From contig NC_090956.1 in assembly GCF_040807025.1 (NCBI RefSeq), positions 2,096,517-2,160,516 on the forward strand: 64,000 bases of DNA, in the 5' to 3' direction. A program made the position numbers and the translations under genes. Of the stretch, positions 1-11,800 are shown piece after piece (the first letter of the stretch is position 1; each line of letters opens with the position of its first letter). Under the pieces are notes generated by a model. That model saw nothing but the letters and a program-made list of their open reading frames with translations. It was not told where the DNA came from and did no database searches. The DNA is from Struthio camelus. Lineage: Eukaryota; Chordata; Aves; Struthioniformes; Struthionidae.

Positions 1-1325
1 GACTGATCTGTGTGATTAGTTGAACGTGAGATTTGAAGTTGCCTCTGACCTTTTACGTAATCATGTTCTTTAAAGAAACTTATTTTGTAGCACTGCATGT
101 AGAATAATAATGTTAATGCTTTACTTTCTGTAAAGCGCACTTCATTCACGGTAATTTTATTTAATGACTGCCATGTTTCTAATTTCTTGGATGTATTAAC
201 GGTGGTAGCTCAAAACAACAGCATATTGGGACATTAAATGCTGCTGATCACTGACCATGTTTATATGCAGTGCCTTTAAGTGCATTTATCTGTTTACAGT
301 GGTCTGCACTAACAAGGATAACTTGCTCAGACTGTAAGGAGTGTTTACATCCTTGGTGATAACAGTCTTACGTTGCTTGGCATCTATAAATTCCACCTCT
401 AAGAGATGAGAGGGGAATCGGTTAAATTGTTTGAAGTAACTCCTCCAGCAGCAGCGATGACTGATGGAGTGACAAGACTCCTCCCTGTGGTGCACTTCCA
501 GAGCTGTAACGCCGTGTCTGAGTCTCACCCATCCTGGCAGACCAGATTTAGCTATTTTTTCACATGTAGGAGTAAATGAAATTAATTTATGTAATTTTTT
601 AATGACAAAACACTGCTTTTACAGAAGCATCATTTCTATGAAACTGAGCTCAAACTATTACTGAGGAGCTAGTCCTGGCTACACAGAGTTTTTCTCGCCT
701 TATACTTCTTAGTTTGCTTGCTCTCAGGCTGCAAAGTGCTTTTGGTTTCTTTTCCAAATACTTCCGACTGTTTTGAATACCTGAATGTCTAGGCATCACA
801 GGGGCCAGGCTACATGGCCTGAAATGAAGGGAGGGGGGATTATTTGGCTGCATGGCTGTTTATAAAATGCATGAAAACATGGCAAGTAGTGATGCTTCCG
901 TATTGCTGTTCCTGCTTTGAGTCAGGTTCCTCTGGACAGAGCTGGGTTTCATGCCCATCGCGCTACCCCAGCCGACCCCGCTGACTACAGTGGTGCTTCT
1001 GCGCTCAAGTTTTGATGCCAGCTGCCCATAAGGCATCTAGTGAGCGAGTGCTCCACAAGGTAAACAGTTTCCCCTGTCTCTTCCTTCTGGTTTGTAAAGC
1101 TCAGAGGAAACGAAACACATGTTCTCTGAAGGAGCATCTTATGTCTTCCCTTTACTTTCAGTTAATTTCTTCTGTATTATCAGACACAGCGTTAGTTCCT
1201 GCCTAGTGGGTTGAGAACTGGAAGTGCTGCTTTAGGTTTCCTGGAGGCGATCGTTCTCTTTGGCCTGATGATGCAGTTTCTTTGTTCCCTGTGCTCACCT
1301 GGTTAAATAAAATATTACCAAATTT
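1..1325 (+). other. Non-coding left flank, possible 3' end of a convergent neighbour
   Basis: No convincing coding exon is visible here. A plus-strand AATAAA lies at 1305-1310. A minus-strand AATAAA (TTTATT on plus) lies at 1356-1361, so two transcripts appear to end facing each other. In human the gene that converges on SYNGR3 is ZNF598, so this stretch could be its 3' UTR. That identity is inference from synteny only; no ZNF598 protein sequence is seen. Confidence 0.3.
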
Positions 1326-1361
1326 TTTCAGGCCGCTTCTATTCATTTTTAACTCTTTATT
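1305..1361. terminator. Facing poly(A) signals of convergent transcripts
   Basis: AATAAA on plus at 1305-1310 and its complement at 1356-1361 lie about 45 bases apart and point at each other. This is the arrangement expected where two convergent genes overlap at their 3' ends. Cleavage sites are not determinable from sequence alone. Confidence 0.35.
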
Positions 1362-4300
1362 GAAAATAAGTTGCAGTTGGTACACAGACACTAAAGATAC
1401 ATAATCACAGATTGTTCTCTCAAAAGATATTTTTATATATATACAAAAGCTGTAAACATTTTAAACTTATTTCCATACACAGTCCACTTTATACTACAAT
1501 GCACATAAGATTAGTGACAACTGCAACTCTTTGAAGCGGTCCGCCTATACAGAGGTATCTGCAAAAAAAACTTAAATTTGCAAACCACATTTGGTATCAG
1601 TTTGATATTAAAACTCTTAAAGAATCTGAGGTTTAAATGCATATTGCAACTAAATACAGGCAGCTGAACTTGGGTTTCAAGTTGATAGAGTGAAGGCTGT
1701 TTTTAAGCCTCAATGGGTGGGGGAGGGTTTTCTGACACACACAGCTTCAAAAATGCTATCTAGAAAAGTACTGTGAATAAAACAGCATGGAACTAGACTA
1801 TCTGCTCTTCCCCAGCACGCTTCAGGGCTGGAAGGGCGTTTGCAAATATATACAGTAGTTTTTATATAGAGCGAAATACTGATTCCACAAAAGTAATGAT
1901 GTGATTCACTAATGAAGAGACGAATGACCACAGTTAGTTTCGCTTTGTTCAAATGCAGCGGGGTAGAACTAAGAATGAGCCAGCAATGCAAAGTTTGGGG
2001 GGACAGAGACAGGTAGGAACTACCCGCAGTAAAAAAATTGATGGGGAAGAACTAAAAAAGTAAAGTAATGTTTCTCACTTCTCTTAGAACATGAGCTAAT
2101 TTTTAACGCTGCTATGTAGCTATCTGCACTTTGCTTGATGGGAAACTCATCTTTTTACGTGGCATCGAGGCGAAAACAAGCAAAATCCAACAGATGTCAT
2201 GTCTATGACATCACTTAAGAGCCGGGGAGGGGGGGAGGTCCTGCTCAAAACTCATGAGATTGAGAGGCATATAGTTAAGGGGGTATATTTTCTAAGTATC
2301 AGTTAAGCAAAACCTCCACCTTGCTAGGAATAACTTAAAAGGTTGGAAACAATTTCCAATCAACAGCTCTTCCTTCACATCTTCTTTTGTTAATATGCTT
2401 AAAATACAGTAAAGTTTATACAAAAATCATAATGTGGTTAACTTCAGTGCTGAGAAATATCTGTTGTCACAACGAAGTGTCCTGGAGCAAGATGGTCGTG
2501 TAGAATGAATCTCAGGACAGGTATGGTATTCTTGTTTTAATTCTATTCTTTACACCCAAATTCAGTGCTAACGCTGCGCAGAAGCTTTCGGCACGTTATC
2601 TGAGAGCGATATAATCTTGCCCTCTGCAAGCTTGAGTTAGCTACAGGGCTTCTGGGGAGCTCGAGGGGAATACGGTGTGTATGAAACAGCTTGCAAGAAC
2701 AGCATGAGGGGAGCAGCTGGCATGGCACAAATTCACAGCAAAATTCTGGCATGCGCTTAAGACTTGGTCTGGATAGTGGCAAGAAAAGCAGCTAGTGTCT
2801 AGTGTACCACAGTGATTTACAACGGGAGGAAGTGAGTGAAATTAGTATGAAGGTTGATGTAAGAATACTTGAACCCCAGTTAATATACTACAGTTATTAC
2901 ACTGATGGATCTAGTAATTCTCTAACCATAAGCCCATAAGGTTATATTTAATTACAATCCATACCTGTATACACTAGTCTGTCTGACAAATCACTGATAC
3001 GTAGGATGTGCTACGACAGCTAATAAACAGCACTACTGACACTTAGAACAGCTCGAGGAAACACCGTAGGATCTTGCAAAGTGTTTGGAAACAGGATTTA
3101 GGGCAGTCGGCAGGCACGTGTCGTTGCTGGCCGGGGCTCGTGGCTTAACCGGGGCGTCAGCAGCGGTCCGGCCAACAAGCCGGAAAACCTTTCTGAGGTG
3201 GGTAAATGCTGTTTCCAAGGCATGTAGGTCTTACGCGTTGCGATACCACGTGAATTACATTCTGTCCCGTCCTGGCCGGCTGGGACAACCCCCAGAGGCT
3301 GCTGTACCTAATTCACCGCTGGTGCCTAGGGGGAAAAAAAAACCCTGCAGCGCGGTCGTGCCGAGCGCAGCCGGGCTCCGCACCGGCTCCTCTGCCCGGG
3401 GAGGCAGGCAGCGCCGAGGCCGCGCCGTCCCGTCCGTCCCGCCGCCGAGGAAGTCCCGCTCGCCGGCTGCAGAGGCAGCAGGCTTAAGGCTTCTCGCGGT
3501 GGCTGTTGGCGTCGCTGGACCGAACAGGTTGTTCCCAGCGCTAGTGTACTCGAGAAGCAATCTGTCCTGCCGTGGGGCTGCCAGGACCCGCGGCGGGGCG
3601 CCCGGTCCCTTCCTCCTCCCGCGCTTCGGGCGCGAGGCCTTGGCATCTGCGGCGCGCGGGTGCTTTGCTGCGCTAGCGCAGCTGAGCAGCGGCAGGCTGC
3701 TGCCGCGAGCCCCGGGTGGGAAGCAAAGCAACGCGCTGGGGGCCGCCGGTGCTTACAGTCGGATGTTGTAACAGCCCACACGGTTACACCGGGGAGCAGG
3801 ACGCTTGTCGCAGTCAGACAGAACTTTTGTTCGTTACGATTACAAGGAAACTCTGGAACAGTTATAGCGTTAGAAAAAAAAAAATACAATGTACCGAACA
3901 AACATTATCTCACGTACAATCAATTTAAACATTTAAATTGATTATAATTTTGCTAAAATATTAACACAAGTACCGTTTGTGCTGCTAAAACGTCAGTGTT
4001 CCCTCTAAGGAAAATATTGCTACAGTTCTACTGTACCCTGCATTAAATCTTTTGCCCCCCCCCCCCCCCAAGACTGACTGTAGACATGGTCATGTAATTT
4101 AGGCTTGTACTGTGCTACGGGTTCGATGTCCCTGGTCTACTTCAAGCAAGGCTTTGTCCCCGTCTGCCTGGTCCCAGAGCCGCCTCCGCCGAGCGGGATG
4201 GGAAACGCTGCGGGAAAACTACCCGCGCGCCTGCGCCGCTCCAGCTGCAGCCGGGTGAGGATGGAGAGTTCAGAGCCAGTAAATCCAGTGTTTGCTGTAA

Positions 4301-5841
4301 ATGCACGTTTTTAACCCACCCTGAATGGCACAGGATTCAAGTAATGCATTTTTTTTTTTTTGTCACAGACAATGACTGCTTAGGATGAGGTTTGCTGCTT
4401 ATCAATAAATGTGTTTATTTGCAATTTAGCAGCAGAAATGAGCTGTGCTAACGATGACAAAAACAATCTTTTTTTATTTTATTTTTTGCTACCAGAAAAG
4501 CTAGGGCAGTTATTTAACTATTGCTTGTCATGAGGTCAGAAGGCATCAGAAGTTTCCCACAACTTTTGCCACTAAAAATACTGTTGTAAACTGGCAACGC
4601 AAAAGGGCTGCACGAGCCAACGGCTGCGGAGGCAGGCGAGCGGCGGCGGGGGGGGCCTTAGGGCCAGAGCATCCCCTGCGCTGGCTGGGCAGTCACGTTT
4701 CCCCTCATTTGCTCAGTCCTCAGTAACAAACAGCTCAAATCGCTGCCGCTGTGCAGTCAGCTACACCGGGAAAGCAGTCAAGTTGCTGACAAATATCTAC
4801 TGGATTTTTTTTTTTAACATTTGCTTGTTTTTGATGAGGCGGTAATTTTGCAGCTGCAAACCAAAACTCAGCCTCTTTCAGGGGCTTTTTTTTTTTTTCC
4901 CACACCATTTGCAAACATGGGCCACATTTACTCTTTGCTTAGCACCCACAGGACGGACTTTGATGGCCTGTGAAGTCTTTCCAATTCTCCGTCTCACTTC
5001 TGTATTTCTGGAGCCTGCAGCGTAACATGTCTTCACACCTGAGGTTGTTTGGTTGTTTTTTTTTTTTTTGGCTGCAGTTTATGACAGATGGTGGCTGCTC
5101 CCAATATAAAAATACAAGTCCTAAACTGCTTCCTAATTAATTGACTTGAAATTGGAGTCACTCAGACACCCACAGCCGGGTGCTGGCAGCTCTGGGGCGG
5201 GCCGGTTGCCGCTTTGCAGAGGGCGCCGGGCCGCGCGGAGGCAGCCGGCACCGCCACGCGCCACGTCCCCCGCCGCCAACAGGCGAGGCCGAACTAGCAG
5301 ACGGCTCTTGCCGACCGGTTTTTTTCCAACGCGAGTGTCAAACACCAGCTTTTTAATCGCGCCAACCAGCAGCACAGAGGCAAGCTGCTTTTCCACCGGC
5401 ACGGCCGCTTTGCTACGCTAACGGCCAACAAACCAAAGCGCCGCAGCGCCGCCCCAGCTCGCTCTGAATTTGGCCCTTGCTGTAGGAGTGCGTGCTGGCG
5501 TTCGCAAACGGTGGGTGGGGAAGTGGGGGGGGGGGGAAAAACGCGTCGCCCGCTATTCCCGGGCGCGCGGCGCCGCCGGCCCGGCGCGGACGCCAGCCTC
5601 GGGGACGCCGGCCGCGGGGAGTAGCACCCTTCCTCCCGCGCGCCTTAGAGGGAACACTGCTCTCACAAAACCCCTGGGACAGGGAGGACAAGAACCAAGA
5701 CCACTGCACGGCGCGCACGGCACAACTAGCGAACAGGAGGGAACCCGGCACGGACTTGCCACATGGAGGACACGGTACTGAACACATCTGCAAGCAGCCG
5801 CTGAGCGGCCGGCCCCGTCGGCCCGCGCAGCCCGCCGGCCC
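1340..5841 (-). other. Probable SYNGR3 3' UTR and downstream sequence
   Basis: This follows the SYNGR3 stop codon and holds no recognisable coding exon. Minus-strand AATAAA signals sit at 4414-4419 (3' UTR of about 1.4 kb) and at 1356-1361 (about 4.5 kb). Most of it is AT-rich with A/T runs, as in a 3' UTR. Two GC- and CpG-rich patches, about 3100-3760 and 5160-5840, interrupt it and produce open frames on both strands that I regard as chance. A separate minus-strand non-coding transcript in the left part cannot be excluded. Confidence 0.4.
4404..4419. terminator. Back-to-back poly(A) signals, both strands
   Basis: AATAAA on plus (4404-4409) is followed after four bases by TTTATT (4414-4419), which is AATAAA on the minus strand. 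The two hexamers are inverted repeats, so one short site could serve transcripts from either direction. For SYNGR3 it would give a 3' UTR of about 1.4 kb. Confidence 0.4.
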
Positions 5842-8800
5842 TCAGTACGCCGGCACTTGGTACCCTTTGGGGTTGGCGTCTAAGGTCTCGGTGAAGGGGG
5901 GGCTCTGGTAGGTCTCCGTGCTCTCGACGCCGCTGCCGGCGGGGTAGCCGGGGTACGCCGCGCCGGCGTCGGCCGCGAACTGCTCCGGGGCGAAGAGCGA
6001 CATGTCCGTGCCCAGGCGGTATCTCTGCAGCGCCTTCACCGCCAGGGCGACCTGGGCCGGGGACGGAAGAGGGTTAGCGGAGGGAGGGGACGAGGCCGCG
6101 CGGCGGCCGCCAGCAGGCAGGCGCAGAGCGGGTTTCGGCGAGGGAGCCAGCCCGGCTCCTCCGGCAGCGGGGCCGGAGCGAACGGGGACGTTTCCAAAAT
6201 CCCCCTGGAAGAGGATGGCCCCGGCAGGGGCTTCCCGAGCCCGGCCGGGCTCTGCGACGCCGTGGGACAGGCCGGCTGCGGGGACACGTCCCTGGGGACT
6301 TGGCTGCCAAGGAAGCCGCCGCCGGCGTCCGCTCCCGCAGCTTTCCGGCCCCAGGAGAAGGGGAAGTCTGGAATTCCCCAGCCAGACGGGAGCGAAGCCC
6401 GCGGGCGCTTCCCGGCGCGGGAACCACCACTTTCAGCTCGCCTGGCCCGTGGCAGCGACTGCAGGTTTCCTCAGGGCAGCCCCTCGCCGCCTGCCGGGGT
6501 TCGCTTCCCCAAACGGCGTCCGGGCTCCTCCGCGCAGCCCAGCGCTGAGCCCAGACCAGCTTTCGTTTCCCCTCTCCCCACCTCGGCTCTAAGCCGGGCC
6601 CGCTGGCCTGCAGACTGCCGGCTCGTGCCGGGCCGCCGGCAGCGGCGTCGCAGCGCGGGCAGGCCCCGAGCTGCCGAGGAAGGCGCGACGCCTAGGGCCT
6701 GCACGTGCCGAGGGCCTGGCCGCGACCAGTGCAACGAGAGCCACCCAGGCCTCAGCCTCGGGCTGCTGCTGGCCGGAGCTCCTGCTCTCCCGTCCAGGGA
6801 AGAAACGGGAAGGATGCCTGCCCCGCTGCCCCGGGAGGACGATGGCCCTAAGGGCCAACACAGCCGGCCAGGGAAGAGCAGCGGCAAAGAGCTCTACGTG
6901 CCGCCGGGTCCCTGGCACCGCGCCCGGCCCCACTTCACGCTCCCCGACCACCCTGGATGCCGCGGCGGCCGGTCGAGGCGGACGCTGCTCGGGTCCCTAC
7001 CAGACGTGCCGCTCCTCTGGCCAGACCCTCCTTCCCACTCCCCAGGGCGCAGCCCCGCCAGCTCCGCCGGCATGGGCAGAGGTCACGGAGACACCCGGCC
7101 CACGGCCCGCTCCCTCCCTCCACACCCTGCTCTCGGGGGCTACCCGCACCCCCGAGCATCCTCCCGGCAGCGGCTCAGTGCCAGGACTGTGCCCTGCTGC
7201 CCCTCGCCCCCACGCAGCAACGTGCGGCAGAGCCCCGTCAAGGCTGCGCTCCGGCCGCAGGTGGCAGCAAGCCCTTGACCACCTTGTGCCCGGGACGGTC
7301 CCAACCCCCGGGGCTGTGCTGCACCCCGGGATAAGGACCAGCAGGTCCCCAACCGCACTGCCAGCCTAGGGTCCTCTGAACGTCCAGAAGCTGAACTCAC
7401 CCAGGCGATGATGGAGAAGAAGGAGAAGGCGATCGCTGCCCGGGCGGCATCTGCTCCTTGCGAAACCCCTTTGCTCATCGTTGTCCGTTGCCACTGGTTT
7501 GCGAGAAAGCAGAAAGCTACAAACCACAGGAAGGACAAGAAACCTGAAAGAGAACAGAGCTGGTTAGCGCTGCCATTGCCCACCGTCTCTGTGCTGTAAA
7601 GAGCCCGGATCGCCGGGGACCACCGCTGCACGAACACAGCGCCAGCAAGCTTTTCAAAAGGAAGCAGGGACCTTGGGTGCCTTGGTCTGCAGTAGGGCCC
7701 AAAAAGAGCTATTTTAAAAGGAGCTGGTTTTCTCGAAGTGCTGCACACCTACTGCCTGCAGGCTAAGCCCCTTTGCAATCCCTGGAAAACAGGTCTGGAA
7801 GGAACCTGGGTCATCGAGTCTGTCGCCTGCCTCAAGTTTAGGTCACCTCTATCTAAAGCAGATCTTAAAGGCCTCTAGGGACGGCGCACCCTCTCTAGAC
7901 ACGATCTCAGTGGTTCAATGTTCTCACGGTCTGTAGGATTTCAGACTGGTCACAGGCATCAAGGCGCTACCAGATCAGTTCCCAGCACCCTAGCACAGCC
8001 ACCTACGATGCCCTTTATTCCTGGACGCCACGGGCTTTTGGAAACCTTGGTCGGGATGCACCAAAGCTCACCCAGGCAAGAAGCTCCTCACCGCCAGCCC
8101 CCATGCACGGCGCTCCCGTTTTCAGCCTCTCTGGGGCATTGAGCAAAAACTCAAAAATTGAGCTCAGGGGATTATTTCTTACTGGAGCCGAGGCTGGCTG
8201 AGCAAGACAGGGCTGCAGCTCCCCTAATTCAATCAGCAGCCAGCAGCAGCGGCCGGCACCCCGCAGCTCGGGAGGACAGAGGCACAAAGCAAGCCACAGC
8301 CGCACGCTCTAGCGGGCAGTAACGCTTTCCAGGGGCTGGGGAGAGGAGCTGCCCAGCCTGGAGCCCGTGCAAGTCCCACGGGGCAGCTGGCTGCAAAGCA
8401 CGATGTGACTGCAGAGAAGGAAAGCGGCTTTCTTTTCACCCCTTCATCATGCCAGTTGTCCCTACGTACTGTATAAAACGCACGCGGGTAGCCACGCGCG
8501 GTGCAAGGTTTACCCAGCTCCTCGCACACCTTGCTTTCCTGCAGAACTTGCTCATAACTGCAGTTTCAGAAAACACACTCCTCGCTTCCTTCATCTGGGC
8601 GATCGGGCCCGGGGCTTCCTCTCTGGTGGGGGGCACCTTCGTCTGCTTGGCCGTGCCTGAGCCCGTGAGCTGCCCTCACAGCAACGCAACCTCCTGCCAG
8701 CATCTTCCGTGTTTTCCAAATTGCAGAGAGTAATAAAACAGCCTCTTTTTTTGCAGAAATGGCTAATGCCTGCTAACAAAACTGCCCCAAATCTCTGCAT

Positions 8801-11800
8801 ATATTTCCACTTCCATTCAGGATGATCCACTTGTCTCCAGCATTAAACCAGACCTCTGGGTACTCAAAGGTCATCTTCAGGGACGGACGCACCTTCTAGT
8901 TCTCCATCTGGGTTATAGCGGGACTTTACCAGTGGCTGGCCTGGGTTAAGGGAAGTAGAACCTACCCCTAAAAGCGGACACAGAAATCAACGCTTGCAGT
9001 ATCTCCTCCGGAGCACGACAGCAGGAGGACACGTGCCCAAGATACGGCATCAGCCGCAGAGAGGACAACCGGCGTTTGGTGAACCTGGCGTTAGCGGTGC
9101 CCTGGCAGGTCTCAGGGCAGGGGACGCTGTCCCACAGGGCACTGCCACCGAGTTCCCACCTCCAGCTGTTTGGGGAGCAAATGCCACGTCAGCCAGGAGC
9201 GCTGCCCGCCTGAGCTCAAAGCACAATCCTTGGTGAGACGTTCCTCGCTCAGAAACGCACCTTCCGGGAGGCAGCAGTGGCTGGAAGTGCGAGGGACCAG
9301 GGAGGAAACGCAGGAGCAGCTCCTGACGGGTTCACGCTGAGTAGTGCTGCAGGGGGCAGAGCGATGCTCAGGGACACGCTCTGGGACCATGCAGGCTGGA
9401 AGAAGGGGACATGGGTGTTATGGCAGTAACAGGCTCTCCAGCAGCACTAGGCTGTATCATTGGTTCACAGGGGGTAAGCCTGTTTGGGAGAAGTGTTTCT
9501 TTGCTTTATACTCAATCTAGTGCAGTAGGTCCTCTCCCATACGCTGCTGGGTGCTACAGTAATGCAGAGCATGAGTCACAGCAGGGTCATGGGGGGTACC
9601 CACCAAGCAGCAGCATAAAGCTCCATCTATTGATGATGTCTTCGAAGGGTTTTCAAGAGTTAAAATGACATCATCTGCATCTCTGAATGTGTGCTGGCTG
9701 CTCTGAGTATTGCAGTTACTGGCTTCCTCTGCAATACTGAGATATCCAGACGCTGACCTTCCCAGTGCTAATCATCTGGGTCCAAAACCATTAGCTTCTT
9801 CAGCCAGAAACGCCTCGATGGTATCACTTCTGCTACTGCCCTCTTGCACTTCACTGAGGTTTCCCGACGAAGAGATCAGCCACAGTTTCCATCCCATGTC
9901 ACGACAGCTCTGCTGGAGCCCTTAAAAGAAAAAAGATTCTCTCCACTGCACTGGGAAATAGGGAATAGACATATCTGTGCATGGACAAGACAGGATCAGG
10001 CATGGAGAAGGTTTCCAGAATGACCAGACAGGCGCTGGAGGAAGGCTGGAGGACTGACACATGCCGGAGTGTGAGATCAGACTTCCCAGGGAGCTCTACG
10101 AAGAACTATTTTTGTTTCTGTACCAGCACTCGTTTTCATTTATGATCATGTTCATCTTCTGTTAGCATTCTTTGGAGATGAGACTTTGTACCCAATAATA
10201 TGAATCATGTACCCAGGATTACAGCTACCCTGCGCCTGTTCAGGCAACAAGGCTGCCCTTGTAACTGCAGCTCTACTCCATCCGGCAACTGCACGGGTAA
10301 GGTCCAGTGACTTTAGCAGTGGTGGTCCCGCAAACGGGCCAGGCAGCCTACTCGGGTTAGCGCTGCCCATACCGACCCACTGGTGTATTTACTGCATCAA
10401 ATGAGAGTGGATCATTTTGGAGGTGTTTGTTGATACCCATGAAATTTAAAACTCAAAGAAGGGGGCTGGGCTGATGCTGGCTTGGTGTGGCTACCGGTGC
10501 TGGTTTTGACTGGAGGCTGCACGCAGGTGGAGATAGGCACTGCAGTGGGTTTGCACCCTCCAGCACACTGGGGAGAAGGAGAATACCAGGAAGAACCAGC
10601 AGATAATTATAGTTTTAGGATCTGTAGACAACAGAGTGCAAACACCAGGAAAGATATGCTACAGCCATAATTACAGCCTGGTTCCAAACAAGCGCACTTC
10701 TACGGGAGCAGCTGAAAAGAGCAGATGGAAAATTGCAAACGCCATTTTGCTCAGCACCGTGGCCGTGTCGTTCCTGCTCGTGCCTCGGCATTGCGTCCCA
10801 GCAGCCTCCAGGAGGCCTGCAGGAGTCAGATCTCTCTCCCCTCTGCAGGGGCAGCCAAAATGCAGGAAAAGCCTCGATAATTCAGGCACGTTAATGCTCC
10901 TTGCACAGCCGGGGCGAGGAACGGCACCGCTGTCGAGACCGGCCCTCTGGGCGCCCTGAGCAAAGGGCCAGAAACGACCTTCTTTTCTCATCCTATCTAT
11001 ACACTGCTTGATTTTCACCACTTCCTCTTACCCCAGCATGTTCCTCACCCAGTTATTTCCCAGATGCATTTTCAGCTTTTATATCTGAACAAGCAACAAT
11101 GCAGAGATCACACACAGAGAGAAAGGATGAAACCGCCACAGGCAAGTAGGAGGAAACCAAGAATACCATTGCTGGCAGGGAAGAAAAAAGGAAGGGGCCA
11201 GCATAAAAGACTGCCACATGTAGTCTCAAGGGATTAATGTGGCGGGAGTTAAACAATGCAAATTGCTTGTAGAGTTTGCACCCTGCGCAGGTGAGCTCAG
11301 CTCCGCTTCCTGGCAGGCCTGGCAGGTTCGGTGCCCGGGGCCGCTCGGAGCAGCACGAGCGGCTAGGACGGACTGTGATCTCTGCACCTGCGGAGGCTTC
11401 ACGTGCCAATAAAATCCTGCACTTAATCTCTGCTGCGAGAGCTGTTTGTATCGACTCTCGTTCCGAAAGCAACCAACTGCCTGACATTTATGTGCGAGTG
11501 GGCGTACAGGCTATGGCAGCATGGGTGTAAAAAACGTTTGGGACAGCCATAATTTTAGAAAAGTGAAGGCACAGAAGTAGGAACAGAACAAAATATACTG
11601 GGCATGAAGCGGCCCTGACATCTTTTCTCCCAGTGAAACGACCCCATCGCTTGTCCAGGCAGCTGAAGGCAGTTTTGCATGCACAGTTTCATGTGCAGCT
11701 AAGAGTTCGTGCTGTGGCTTGAATCACCAAGTGATCCGGGTGGGAAGGGACCTCTTGACCAGCGCGGTTGGCTGCAGAGACACCGCAGGGCGGCTGGGGA

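Noticed and set aside
6262-7369. A 338-codon frame and neighbours in the GC-rich block at 6.3-7.4 kb.
   Set aside because: Very high GC depletes stop codons in all frames; the frames overlap SYNGR3 intron 3 and resemble no protein.
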